This document shows positions 32,110 through 40,982 of a stretch of DNA of 64,000 nucleotides, in pieces. This DNA comes from Actinokineospora alba. GTDB lineage: Bacteria; Actinomycetota; Actinomycetes; Mycobacteriales; Pseudonocardiaceae. Position 1 is the stretch's first letter, and each line of letters starts with the position of its first letter. The position numbers were made by a program, and so were the translations under genes. The DNA is taken from the NCBI RefSeq assembly GCF_004362515.1, contig NZ_SNXU01000001.1, positions 1,426,001 to 1,490,000 of the forward strand. The letters are read 5' to 3'. A model generated the notes under the pieces. That model was given only the letters and a program-made list of their open reading frames with translations. It had not been told where the DNA came from and made no database searches.

Positions 32110-32892
32110 ATGACCCCCACCCTGCGCGGCCTGTTAACCGTTCTGGCGACATTGCTACTGGTCACCGGCTTGACCATGCCGGCGAGCGCCGCTCCACCCG
32201 ACGACCATCCGATGGGTTCGCAGATCCGCAAACACGAAGGGGTGCACGGCAAACCCACGGACGTGGGCACGATGGCCGTGGTGGCCGGAATCGACGTCTC
32301 CGGCTGGCAGGGCAACGTCGACTGGAACCATTGGTGGAACCAGGGAAAGCGCTTCGCCTACGTGAAGGCGACCGAGGGAACGGGCTACAAGAACCCGTAC
32401 TTCGCCCAGCAGTACAACGGCTCCTACAACGTGGGCATGATCCGCGGCGCCTACCACTTCGCGCTGCCGGACAAGTCGAGCGGCGCGACCCAGGCCGGGT
32501 ACTTCGCGTCCAACGGCGGCGGCTGGTCCCGGGACGGGAAGACGCTGCCCGGAGTGCTCGACATCGAGTACAACCCCTACGGCGGCACCTGTTACGGCAA
32601 GACGCAGGCGGGGATGGCCGCGTGGATCCGGGACTTCAGCAACACCTACCGGTCCCGAACGGGCCGTGACGTGGTCATCTACACCTCCACCAGCTGGTGG
32701 TCGCAGTGCGTCGGCACCGCGCAAGCGTTTGCCAGCACCAATCCGCTGTGGGTGGCGCGCTACAACACGACCGTGGGGACCCTGCCGTACAACTGGGGTT
32801 ACTGGACCTTCTGGCAGTACTCGGATTCGCCGATCGACCAGGACTACTTCAACGGCGCGTACGACCGGTTGAGGGCACTCGCGCTGGGCTGA
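32110..32892 (+). CDS. Secreted GH25 muramidase (lysozyme M1 type)
   Basis: The 260-residue protein has a signal peptide (1-27, cleavage near ASA-APP), then a GH25 barrel: VVAGIDVSGWQGNVDW, FAYVKATEGTGYKNPYFAQQY, GAYHFALPD, the catalytic D-x-E in VLDIEYN and the closing FWQYSDSPIDQDYFNG. It cleaves the muramyl-glucosamine bond. A GGAAGGAA site precedes the ATG. Monocistronic. Confidence 0.92.
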   Translation: MTPTLRGLLTVLATLLLVTGLTMPASAAPPDDHPMGSQIRKHEGVHGKPTDVGTMAVVAGIDVSGWQGNVDWNHWWNQGKRFAYVKATEGTGYKNPYFAQQYNGSYNVGMIRGAYHFALPDKSSGATQAGYFASNGGGWSRDGKTLPGVLDIEYNPYGGTCYGKTQAGMAAWIRDFSNTYRSRTGRDVVIYTSTSWWSQCVGTAQAFASTNPLWVARYNTTVGTLPYNWGYWTFWQYSDSPIDQDYFNGAYDRLRALALG

Positions 32893-32915
32893 CCCCAGGC
32901 CCACCACCGGGGAGC

Positions 32916-32921
32916 TAAGTT
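32916..32921 (+). promoter_or_regulatory. -10 box TAAGTT, leaderless
   Basis: TAAGTT lies 8 bases before the ATG at 32930, with no ribosome-binding site. Confidence 0.45.
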
Positions 32922-32929
32922 GTCGCGCG

Positions 32930-33880
32930 ATGAACAGCACAGTGTTCGTAGTCGCGGGCCTCAGCGCCCTGGTGGCGGGTCTCGCCGCCTTCGCCCTGTC
33001 CCGCCTGGCCGCGCGGCGGGGGAAGACCGGCTTGCCGCTCGTCGGCACCGTGCTCGTCGCGGCCGGGTTGCTCGCCCTGGTCACCGGCTGGCTGCTGACC
33101 GGCGCCAACCCCGACCGCGGGGAGGCGCTGAAGACCGGCGGCCTGGCGGCGGGGTCGGTCGTGGCGCTCTATGCCCTGTGGCTCAACGACCGCAAGCGGC
33201 AAGTCGAGGATGAGCGGCAGGTGATCGAGCGCGGCAGGCAGGAACTCGAACTCGCGCGCGCGGACCACGATCGCGAACGTGTGGCCGACGAGCGGTTCGC
33301 GCGCGCGGTCGAACTGCTGGGCAACCCGGCCGACCAGGTTCGTGTCGGCGCCCTGCACGCGCTCACCGGTCTGGCGCGAAGCCGGCCGTACTACACGCAG
33401 ACTGTGCTCGACGTCGTCTGTTCCTACCTGCGGATGCCGTTCGACCGCACGAATGTGGACCTGCGGGAGAGCCAGGTGCGCCTGACCGCGCAGCGGGTGA
33501 TCGAAGACCTGCTGCCGAAGCGGGGAACCGCCGAGCCGGAGCGCTACAACCTCGACCTGACCGGCGCCGACCTGGAGTACTTCGACATCTCCGAACGGGT
33601 CGTCGGGACCCTGGTGCTGCGGTGGGCCAAGCTGCACAACTCGAACTCGCTGTGGGGTTCGGAGATGCTGGGCAGCGTGTGGTTCACCGGCGCGGTGAGC
33701 CACGGAATCCTGCACGCCCACCACATGGTCTTCCACCGCAAAGCATGGTTCTCCGGATTCCGGGCGCGGGGGCCGGTCGACCTGACCGCCACGGAGTTTC
33801 TCGGCCCCACGAAGTTCGACGGTGCCCGATTCCACGAGTGGCTGCGCTTCGGCACCGAACCCGGGCCAGCCGAGCGATAG
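32930..33880 (+). CDS. Membrane-anchored pentapeptide-repeat-like protein
   Basis: The 316-residue protein has two N-terminal transmembrane helices (about 4-24 and 35-58), a third weak hydrophobic segment (GGLAAGSVVALYALWL), a basic coiled region (DERQVIERGRQELELARADHDRERV) and a cytoplasmic body with FARAVELLGNPADQVRVGALHALTGLAR and a degenerate pentapeptide-type solenoid (NLDLTGADLEYFDIS, GPVDLTATEFLGPTKFDGARF). The FARAVELLG...VRxGALxALxxLA block is typical of actinobacterial pentapeptide proteins. Function unknown. Confidence 0.72.
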   Translation: MNSTVFVVAGLSALVAGLAAFALSRLAARRGKTGLPLVGTVLVAAGLLALVTGWLLTGANPDRGEALKTGGLAAGSVVALYALWLNDRKRQVEDERQVIERGRQELELARADHDRERVADERFARAVELLGNPADQVRVGALHALTGLARSRPYYTQTVLDVVCSYLRMPFDRTNVDLRESQVRLTAQRVIEDLLPKRGTAEPERYNLDLTGADLEYFDISERVVGTLVLRWAKLHNSNSLWGSEMLGSVWFTGAVSHGILHAHHMVFHRKAWFSGFRARGPVDLTATEFLGPTKFDGARFHEWLRFGTEPGPAER

Positions 33881-33956
33881 GGAACCGAAACAACCGCGCC
33901 ACCGTCTACACGTCTCGTAAGGTTCGGTGACGACCCGGCACCCTGGGGGTAGCGGC

Positions 33957-34475
33957 ATGGCGTTCTACGGGGACCCCGACGAGCTCGACCGGCTCGCGGG
34001 GCAGATCGAGCGGCGGGCGGACGAGGTCCGCACGCACGGCGAGGGCATGGACAAGCAGGCCGTGGAAATGCGGTGGAAGTCCATCGCCGCCGACCGCTGC
34101 CGGGAGACCATCGCGGGCGACCGCAAGACCCTCGACGGCACCGCGACCAAGCTCGACGAGGCCGCCGCCGTCCTGCGTCAGCACGCCCAGGAGGTCCGCG
34201 AGCTGATCGCCGCCATCAAGCGGATCGCCGAATCGGTGGTCAACTGGTTCAACGGCGCCATCGACCGGTTCAACAAGGCCGTCGAGAGCTTCAAGAACAT
34301 GGTCGGCGACATGGTCGACACGGTGACCGGCGTGTTCGGCGGGGGCGGGGACGCCCCGTCGCCGCCGCGGCCTCCGTGGGAGGGCTGGCGCTACCAGCCC
34401 GACAACCTGCCGCCCGCGGGCGACAAGCAGTGGCTCGAGGTCGGCAAGTTCATGCAGGCGCAGGGGGTCGCGTGA
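33957..34475 (+). CDS. WXG100-like protein with Pro-rich tail
   Basis: The 172-residue protein begins MAFYGDPDELDRLAGQIERRADEVR, has a MRWKSIAADRCRE turn (about 38-50) in place of WXG, a second long helix, then a C-terminal hydrophobic/linker part and GGGGDAPSPPRPPWEGW. This is an ESX-type helical hairpin, longer than classical WXG100 proteins. It is first of four genes, each overlapping the next by four bases. Confidence 0.75.
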   Translation: MAFYGDPDELDRLAGQIERRADEVRTHGEGMDKQAVEMRWKSIAADRCRETIAGDRKTLDGTATKLDEAAAVLRQHAQEVRELIAAIKRIAESVVNWFNGAIDRFNKAVESFKNMVGDMVDTVTGVFGGGGDAPSPPRPPWEGWRYQPDNLPPAGDKQWLEVGKFMQAQGVA

Positions 34476-35290
34476 CCATGGCCACGACCGTCGCGCCGCA
34501 CCGGCTCACGCTGACCGCCGGGGAGTTCGCCTTCCTGGTGGCCAAGCTGGGCGTCAGCCTGCCTCCCGAGTGGGAGCCCGCACCCGAGATCGCGACCGGC
34601 GCCGAGGGCGACGCGCTGGTCGGCAAGGGCGTCTTCACCGGGTCGGGAGATCTGCTCAAGGTCCACCCGTCGGTCGAGTCGAACCTGCGGGTCCTCGCCG
34701 CGCCGAAGATCATGTTCGACACCACCGCGACCGCGGGCACCCGCGGTTCCCGCAGCCTGCACGCGCTGGCCGGACCCGTCGGCGCCTCACTGTTCATGCT
34801 GCCCGACGGCGGTGTGGAGCTGTCGATGTTCACCGCCGTCGACCTCGGCCGCGAACTTGTGCGGGCCGTGCCCGCCGAGGTGTCCGAGGGCATCGGGTCC
34901 GCCTTGGACGACCCGGAGGGCGTCGAGCCGCTGCGCGGTTCCGTCCCCCTGGCCGCCCTGCACGAACTGGGCGTCGCCGACCTCCTGCGCGAAGGCGACC
35001 CGGACGCGCCCGCGTACGTGCTCGCGGAGTTGAAGCTGCCGGAGGCGGAGGCCAAGTTCGCCACCGAGGTAGTCCGCCGCACCGACGGCCTGCTGCGCTG
35101 CCTGGTCACCGCGCTGGTCGGCGACGGTGTCCGCACCGCGCAGGTGACGTGGCTGCACACCGACGCGGGCTGGGTCGGCGTCGCGCCTTCGGCGACCGGA
35201 TCGGAACGAAAGCTCGTGGACCTCACGCCGGTCGCGCGGGAAGACCTCGGGGTCTGGCTGACCCCGTTCGTGGCGGAGGCGCTGGCATGA
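34472..35290 (+). CDS. EspG-like ESX chaperone candidate (hydrolase module)
   Basis: The 272-residue protein begins with LTLTAGEFAFLVAKLGVSLPPEW, reminiscent of the EspG start LSALEFDVLWE, and ends VGVAPSATGSERKLVDLTPVAREDLGVWLTPFV, similar to the EspG C-terminus in layout. Similarity is weak, so this is a structural guess from pattern and context. It overlaps the genes on both sides by four bases, and its neighbour is the presumed client. Confidence 0.6.
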   Translation: MTMATTVAPHRLTLTAGEFAFLVAKLGVSLPPEWEPAPEIATGAEGDALVGKGVFTGSGDLLKVHPSVESNLRVLAAPKIMFDTTATAGTRGSRSLHALAGPVGASLFMLPDGGVELSMFTAVDLGRELVRAVPAEVSEGIGSALDDPEGVEPLRGSVPLAALHELGVADLLREGDPDAPAYVLAELKLPEAEAKFATEVVRRTDGLLRCLVTALVGDGVRTAQVTWLHTDAGWVGVAPSATGSERKLVDLTPVAREDLGVWLTPFVAEALA

Positions 35291-36666
35291 GCGAGACCGG
35301 ACCCGGCGTCAGCAACCTCAGCGTCACCGGCGGAGCGGGCGGCTCCGACGCGTTCTACGAGGACCTCGCCGCCATGGGCGACCTCACCGACGACGTCGCG
35401 GGCTCCACCCTGACGATCGCCATGACCAGCCACAAGTACCTGGTGGACCCGGATGTGCTGGCGTCGGGCATCCTCAACCCCGGTGGCCTGGCCAAGTTCG
35501 AGGCCACGATGCTCGGCGCGCTCGACGGCCCCAGCGGCCTCACCGCCACCTCGGCCGCGATCGGCGTGCGGGGGCTGACGCTGCAGGCCACCAACCAGGC
35601 GTACCAGTTCGTCGACGACCTGAACGCCAAGGCCCTGGAAGCCAGCCGCTGGCTGGCGGGCGCGGCGGTCGCGACGAACCCGCTTCTCGGTGTTGCGAGC
35701 GCAGGTGCGATCGCGGCGGACGTCTACCTGAACTACGACGGCGACTGGCAGAAATGGCTGGTCGCGCACCCGGGCATGATCGACACGATCCTCGGCATGT
35801 CCCCTGGCGCCCTGAGCGCGCTGGGCCTGCCCTCGACCTTGGCGACGCTGACCGAGTCCCTGGCAGCGCTCTATCCGGACGGCGACCCGAAACTCATCGA
35901 TCAGGGTCCTGACTTCGACCCGCGCACCGCCACGGCGCCGCAGAACCTCGGCGACCTGATGGACGGGCTTGACTACCGCAACGGGCAGAACAGCGACAAG
36001 CCCGGCGAAGGCAGCAATATCGACGTGCGGACCATCAAGGACGAGCACGGCAAGATCACCGGGTACGTGGTCGACATTCCCGGCACCAAGGTGTGGAACG
36101 CGCCGTTGATGGACGACAAGAACAACGCCAACGACTTCGGCACGAACATCGACGGCATCGCGGGCAACGAAACCGTGCTGCAGGAAGGCATCGAGCAGGC
36201 GCTGCGCGACGCCGGAGTGCCGAAGGACGCGCCGGTCATGCTCGTGGGCCACAGCCAGGGCGGCATCGTCGCCGCGCGGGCGGCCAACGACTTCGTCAAC
36301 AACGGCACCTACAACGTCACCCACGTCGTGACCGCGGGCTCGCCGGTAGGCAACATCCCGATCCCCGACAGCGTGCAGATGCTGTCGCTGGAGAACAACG
36401 GCGACGTCGTCCCGCACCTCGACGCGCGCGAGAACCCGGACGCCGACAACCGCACCACGGTGAAGTTCGACAACCAGACCAACACCGCGGGCGGCAACCA
36501 CGCGATCAGCGGCCCTGACGGCAAGGACGGCAACTACGAGGCCGCGGCCCGTCAGCTCGACGGCGGCAACGACCCGTCCGTCCGCGGGTTCATCGACAGT
36601 GCGGGAGCATTTCTGGACGGCAAGAGTGCCGACTCACACCAGTACAAAGTGGAGCGCCAGCCTTGA
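35287..36666 (+). CDS. ESX-associated alpha/beta-hydrolase (putative secreted effector)
   Basis: The 459-residue protein has a helical, WXG-like N-terminal region of about 200 residues without a Sec signal, then an alpha/beta-hydrolase domain with the nucleophile motif G321-H-S323-Q-G-G. D373 (NNGDVVPH) and H405 (GGNHAIS) complete a likely Ser-Asp-His triad. The N-terminal half ends at LIDQGPDFDPRTATAPQNLGDL. The domain order matches proteins exported by ESX systems in actinobacteria. Substrate could be lipid or peptide. ATGA overlap with the preceding gene. Confidence 0.75.
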   Translation: MSETGPGVSNLSVTGGAGGSDAFYEDLAAMGDLTDDVAGSTLTIAMTSHKYLVDPDVLASGILNPGGLAKFEATMLGALDGPSGLTATSAAIGVRGLTLQATNQAYQFVDDLNAKALEASRWLAGAAVATNPLLGVASAGAIAADVYLNYDGDWQKWLVAHPGMIDTILGMSPGALSALGLPSTLATLTESLAALYPDGDPKLIDQGPDFDPRTATAPQNLGDLMDGLDYRNGQNSDKPGEGSNIDVRTIKDEHGKITGYVVDIPGTKVWNAPLMDDKNNANDFGTNIDGIAGNETVLQEGIEQALRDAGVPKDAPVMLVGHSQGGIVAARAANDFVNNGTYNVTHVVTAGSPVGNIPIPDSVQMLSLENNGDVVPHLDARENPDADNRTTVKFDNQTNTAGGNHAISGPDGKDGNYEAAARQLDGGNDPSVRGFIDSAGAFLDGKSADSHQYKVERQP

Positions 36667-37529
36667 GGAACGTCGCGGTGATCGCGGCACTGGTCGTCGT
36701 GACCAGTGCCGCGTGCGCCGAATCGAAGCCCGCCACCGTTTCCGAGGACTTCAAGTCAGCGGTCAACAGCATGCTGTCGACCGTGGGATCAGGCTCTTCG
36801 CCGACCTTCGAGGCCCTCACGTGCGGCAGCGTCTTGGACGCGCCGGGCGACGAGCAGGTCGCGATGTGGGCGGACGCGCAGGTTCCCGAGGGATCGGCGG
36901 ACAAGCTGCGGTCAGCGGGTATCTCCGCCGGATGGCAGCCGCAGCGGGCGGAGGGGTTCGACCTGTTCCTCGTCGGACCGAACAACGTCAAGTTCGCCCT
37001 GCGCGGGTCGAAAGTCCGGGCGGAACAAGCGAAGTGCTCTATCTCCGGTCGGCACCAGGAGCTGTCGGTCGACGTCCGCCCGGAGCTGACACCCGGCCAG
37101 AAATCGGCGCTGTCGGCGCAGCTCGGGCCCGCCGTGGCGGCAGCGGAGGCGGTTCACGAGGTCATCGGGAAAGCGTTGGACCACCGGAAATTCCCGGCCT
37201 CGGGCAAGATCGAAAGCGCGGGCGGCCTGTCGCTGTCGACGTGCGGTGAGAAGAACGGTCCACGTGGTGTCCAATGGTCCGGGTCGACCGAACATCAACT
37301 CGACGCCGCCACCGACCCGGCCGCGCTGGAGCGGAAGATCATCGACCGGCTGCCGTCCGGCCTCACGGTCGACGAGCGTCCCGGGCAGCCCGGATATTTT
37401 CAGGCGAAGGCTTCGGGCGTGAGTTTGAGTGTGTCGATCAGCCCGAAGAAGCAGGAGGACGGGTCGAAGGTGTTCGAGTTCGAATTCTCCGCTCAGTCCT
37501 CGGAGTGCGCACTCGTGACCGCGGGCTGA
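36663..37529 (+). CDS. Lipoprotein terminating the hydrolase module
   Basis: The 288-residue protein starts at TTG 36663 (TTGA overlap with the hydrolase stop). Residues 1-18 form a signal peptide with lipobox S-A-A-C18, followed by a mature domain with three further cysteines (LTCGSV, AKCSISG, LSTCGEK) and a Ser-rich C-terminus. No family recognised. Its fixed coupling to a secreted hydrolase makes an envelope partner or immunity protein possible, but this is inference. Confidence 0.65.
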   Translation: MRNVAVIAALVVVTSAACAESKPATVSEDFKSAVNSMLSTVGSGSSPTFEALTCGSVLDAPGDEQVAMWADAQVPEGSADKLRSAGISAGWQPQRAEGFDLFLVGPNNVKFALRGSKVRAEQAKCSISGRHQELSVDVRPELTPGQKSALSAQLGPAVAAAEAVHEVIGKALDHRKFPASGKIESAGGLSLSTCGEKNGPRGVQWSGSTEHQLDAATDPAALERKIIDRLPSGLTVDERPGQPGYFQAKASGVSLSVSISPKKQEDGSKVFEFEFSAQSSECALVTAG

Positions 37530-37533
37530 GAAC

Positions 37534-37560
37534 GGCCGGGTCGCGGTTCGCGACCCGGCC
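37534..37560. terminator. 12-bp hairpin between hydrolase module and purL
   Basis: GGCCGGGTCGCG pairs perfectly with CGCGACCCGGCC around GTT. It serves both convergent units. Confidence 0.75.
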
Positions 37561-37576
37561 GCTGTAACTCTGCGAC

Positions 37577-39850
37577 TCAGCCGAACAGGGCGGGAAGTGT
37601 GCCCTCCCAGGCGGTGCGCAGTTCCTCCAGCGGGAACGTCGCCACGTCCTGGATTTCCAGCGCCTCCGACTCCGGGTCGACGACGCCGGTGCGGCGGCAA
37701 GGCAGCCCGCGCGCGGCGCACATCTCGGTGAAGCGGAGTTCCTCCGAGCGGGGGACGGCCACGAGGACGCGACCCGCCGACTCGCTGAACAGCTGGACGA
37801 ACGGGTCCTGGTCCGGGTCGAGGAAGACCCGGGCGCCGACCTCGCCGATGAGGCACGTCTCGACCAGGGTCTGGACGAGGCCACCGTCGGACAGGTCGTG
37901 CGCGGCGGAGATCATGCCGTCGCGGGAGCCCGCCACGAGGATCTCGCCGATGAGCTTCTCCCGGGCCAGGTCGACCTTCGGCGGCACGCCGCCGAGGTGG
38001 CCGTGGACCACGTGCGCCCACTCGGAGCCGCCGAACTCGTCGCGGGTGTCGCCCAGCAGCAGCAGGGTCTCGCCCGCTTCCGCGCCGATGCCGGTGGGGA
38101 TGCGGCGGCGGACGTCGTCGATGACACCGAGGACACCGACGACCGGGGTCGGCAGGATCGCCGTGCTGCCGGTCTGGTTGTAGAAGCTGACGTTGCCGCC
38201 GGTGACCGGGATGCCCAGTTCCTTGCAGCCCTCGGCCAGACCGCGCACGGCCTGCTCGAACTGCCACATCACGCCCGGGTCCTCGGGGGAGCCGAAGTTG
38301 AGGCAGTTCGTCACCGCGAGCGGGGTGGCGCCGGAGACGGCGACGTTGCGGTACGCCTCGGCCAGCGCGAGCTGGGTGCCGGTGTACGGGTCGAGCTTGA
38401 CGAACCGCGCGTTGCAGTCGGTCGCCAGGGCCACGCCGCGGCCGGTCTCCTCGTCGATGCGGATCATGCCGGAGTCCGACGGCTGCGCCAGAACCGTGCC
38501 ACCGCGGACATAGCGGTCGTACTGCTCGGTGACCCAGCGGCGCGAGGCCAGGTTCGGCGAGGAGATCATCCGCAGCACCTCGGCCCGCAGTTCGTCCGAA
38601 GTGGACGGACGGGCGAGCTTCTCGGCGCCGTCGGCGATCAGGTCGTCCTGATCGGCCGGGCGGGCGATCGGGCGCTCGTACATCGGGCCCTCGTGCGCGA
38701 CGGTGCGCGGCGGCACGTCGACGACGGTCTCACCCTGCCAGGTGATGATCAGCCGGTCGCCCTCGGTTACCTCGCCGATCTCGGTGGCGATGACGTCCCA
38801 CTTCTCGCAGACGCGCATGAAAGCGTCCACATCGGACGGCTTGACCACCGCGCACATCCGCTCCTGCGACTCGCTGGAGAGGATCTCGGCCGGGGTCATT
38901 CCCGTGGCACGCAAGGGAACCCGGTCGAGTTCGACGTGCATGCCGCCGTCACCGGCGCTGGCCAGCTCGCTCGTCGCGCAGGACAGGCCCGCGCCGCCGA
39001 GGTCCTGGATGCCGACCACGATGCCTTCGCGGAACAGCTCGAGGCAGCACTCGATGAGCACCTTCTCGGTGAACGGGTCGCCGACCTGGACCGCGGGCAG
39101 CTTCTTGCGGCCGGTGCCGCCCTCGTCGCCGGAGAACGTCTCGCTCGCCAGGACCGAGACGCCGCCGATGCCGTCGAGGCCGGTGCGCGCGCCGAAGAGG
39201 ATGACCTTGTTGCCGGTGCCCGAGGCGTGCGCGAGGTGCAGGTCTTCCGACCGCATCGCACCGACGCACAGCGCGTTGACCAGCGGGTTCCCCTGGTAGG
39301 AGGAGTCGAAGACGACCTCGCCGCCGATGTTCGGCAGGCCCAGGCAGTTGCCGTAGCCGCCGATACCGGCGACGACACCGGGCAGCACGCGCTTGGTGTC
39401 GGGGTGGTCAGCCGCGCCGAAGCGCAGCGGGTCCATCACCGCGAGCGGGCGGGCACCCATCGCCATGATGTCGCGGACGATGCCGCCGACACCGGTCGCG
39501 GCGCCCTGGTAGGGCTCCACGTAGGACGGGTGGTTGTGCGACTCCAGCTTGAACGTGACCGCCCAGCCGTCACCGATGTCCACGACACCGGCGTTCTCGC
39601 CGATGCCCGCCAGCATCTTCGCCTTCATCTCCGGCGTCGTGTTGGCCGACCAGTGCTTCCAGTGCACCTTGGACGACTTGTACGAGCAGTGCTCGCTCCA
39701 CATCACCGAGTACATCGCCAGCTCGGCGTCGGTGGGGCGGCGGCCGAGGATCTCGCGGATGCGGGCGTACTCGTCGTCCTTGAGGCCCAGCTCGCGGAAG
39801 GGCTGCGCCTGCTCCGGCGTCGCCGCGGCGTGTTCGACCGAGTCGATCAT
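37577..39850 (-). CDS. purL: FGAM synthase large subunit
   Basis: The 757-residue protein is the small (bacterial, PurSQL-type) PurL. It has MWSEHCSYKSSK, FKLESHNHPSYVEPYQGAATGVGGIVRDIMAMGARP, the ATP site GTGNKVILFGARTGLDGIGG, and a second half ending DRVLVAVPRSEELRF. It converts FGAR and glutamine-derived ammonia into FGAM in complex with PurQ and PurS. Its ATG overlaps the purQ stop. Confidence 0.96.
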   Translation of the reverse strand: MIDSVEHAAATPEQAQPFRELGLKDDEYARIREILGRRPTDAELAMYSVMWSEHCSYKSSKVHWKHWSANTTPEMKAKMLAGIGENAGVVDIGDGWAVTFKLESHNHPSYVEPYQGAATGVGGIVRDIMAMGARPLAVMDPLRFGAADHPDTKRVLPGVVAGIGGYGNCLGLPNIGGEVVFDSSYQGNPLVNALCVGAMRSEDLHLAHASGTGNKVILFGARTGLDGIGGVSVLASETFSGDEGGTGRKKLPAVQVGDPFTEKVLIECCLELFREGIVVGIQDLGGAGLSCATSELASAGDGGMHVELDRVPLRATGMTPAEILSSESQERMCAVVKPSDVDAFMRVCEKWDVIATEIGEVTEGDRLIITWQGETVVDVPPRTVAHEGPMYERPIARPADQDDLIADGAEKLARPSTSDELRAEVLRMISSPNLASRRWVTEQYDRYVRGGTVLAQPSDSGMIRIDEETGRGVALATDCNARFVKLDPYTGTQLALAEAYRNVAVSGATPLAVTNCLNFGSPEDPGVMWQFEQAVRGLAEGCKELGIPVTGGNVSFYNQTGSTAILPTPVVGVLGVIDDVRRRIPTGIGAEAGETLLLLGDTRDEFGGSEWAHVVHGHLGGVPPKVDLAREKLIGEILVAGSRDGMISAAHDLSDGGLVQTLVETCLIGEVGARVFLDPDQDPFVQLFSESAGRVLVAVPRSEELRFTEMCAARGLPCRRTGVVDPESEALEIQDVATFPLEELRTAWEGTLPALFG

Positions 39851-40518
39851 GCGGTCACCACCGAGTCGAGGAGGGACAGGAACAGGCCCAGACCGTCGTC
39901 GCTGGGGCCGGTGAGCGCGTCGATGGCGTGCTCGGGGTGCGGCATCAGGCCGACGATGCGACCGGTCGGGTCGCTGATGCCCGCGATGTCGTCGAGCGAG
40001 CCGTTGGGGTTGGTGCCGACGTAGCGGAACACCACGCGACCCTCACCCTCCAGTTCGTCCACAGTGGACTTGCTCGCGGTGAAGCGGCCGTCCATGTTCT
40101 TGACCGGAATGATGATCTCGGCGTCCTTCTCGAACCGGGACGTCCACGCGGTGGTGTTGTTCTCCACCTTGAGCCACTGGTCGCGGCACACGAAGTGCAA
40201 GCCGGCGTTGCGCAGCAGCGCGCCCGGCAGCAGCCCGGCCTCGCAGAGCACCTGGAAGCCGTTGCAGATGCCCAGGACGGGCATCCCCTTGTGGGCGGCG
40301 TCGATGATGACGTCCATGACGGGCGCGAACCGCGCGATGGCGCCCGCCCGCAGGTAGTCGCCGTAGGAGAACCCGCCAGGCAGGATCACCGCGTCGACAC
40401 CGCGCAGGTCGGCGTCGCCGTGCCACAGGGCGACGGCGTCAGCGCCCGCCGCCTCGATGGCCCGGATGGTGTCGCTGTCGTCCAGCGTTCCCGGGAAGGT
40501 GACGGCCCCGATTTTCAC
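39847..40518 (-). CDS. purQ: FGAM synthase glutaminase subunit
   Basis: The 223-residue class I glutaminase has the nucleophile GICNGFQVL (Cys near residue 86), GGFSYGDYLRAGAIA and the His/Glu pair in MPHPEHAID. It supplies ammonia to PurL. Four-base overlaps on both sides (with purS and purL) show strict co-translation. Confidence 0.95.
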   Translation of the reverse strand: MKIGAVTFPGTLDDSDTIRAIEAAGADAVALWHGDADLRGVDAVILPGGFSYGDYLRAGAIARFAPVMDVIIDAAHKGMPVLGICNGFQVLCEAGLLPGALLRNAGLHFVCRDQWLKVENNTTAWTSRFEKDAEIIIPVKNMDGRFTASKSTVDELEGEGRVVFRYVGTNPNGSLDDIAGISDPTGRIVGLMPHPEHAIDALTGPSDDGLGLFLSLLDSVVTA

Positions 40519-40754
40519 GAGTCCACCCGCCGGACGACGAAGTCCTCGACAACGGGGTTGGACAGGAAGCCTTCAGCGATCTTGGCGAGCGTCTCGTCGT
40601 CGACTGAGTCGTCGACTTCCAGCTCGAAATGCTTCCCCTGACGGACATCGGACACACCATCGAATCCCAGGCGCGGCAGCGCGCGCGCCACGGCTTGCCC
40701 CTGGGGGTCGAGGATCTCCGGCTTGGGCATGACATCGACGACGACTCGGGCCAC
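40515..40754 (-). CDS. purS: FGAM synthase PurS subunit
   Basis: The 79-residue protein has the PurS pattern MARVVVDVMPKPEILDPQGQAVARALPRLGF and VRQGKHFELEVD. It bridges PurQ and PurL in the ammonia-channelling complex. The GTG start has CAGGAG upstream. A TAGGCT sequence at 40795-40800 (minus strand) may be the -10 box of the purSQL operon. Confidence 0.93.
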   Translation of the reverse strand: MARVVVDVMPKPEILDPQGQAVARALPRLGFDGVSDVRQGKHFELEVDDSVDDETLAKIAEGFLSNPVVEDFVVRRVDS

Positions 40755-40898
40755 GGCGGGCTACTCCTGAGTTCGAGCGGGCCGGTACTGCCGCAGCCTA
40801 CCTGAGCTGCGAGTTCACCTGACGTTCGCGGGCTCCCGGGTGACCTGGGCCACTGAGCACGACCGAGTGAACCCGGTGGACTGGGATTGGAGGGTGGA

Positions 40899-40973
40899 CT
40901 AACCTGGTGTCAGCTCTGGCGGTAAGCCAGGGAAGTGAGCCCGGTTCCCGTCCGGACGGTCGGCAACCGGGCT
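40899..40973 (+). other. Tandem hairpins in purS upstream region
   Basis: On the plus strand, TAACCT (40899-40904) is followed by CTGGC-GGTAA-GCCAG (40915-40929) and by AGCCCGGTT (40938-40946) paired with AACCGGGCT (40965-40973), with the palindrome CCGTCCGGACGG between. It could be the terminator of the DUF3800-like gene read on the minus strand, or a small plus-strand RNA. It fits no riboswitch class I can recognise. Confidence 0.35.
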
Positions 40974-40982
40974 TCGCGCTGT

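Noticed and set aside
40911..40973. Cobalamin or SAM riboswitch
   Set aside because: Short resemblances (GGGAAG, GGCAACC) occur, but core boxes and spacing do not fit and no matching gene follows on the plus strand.
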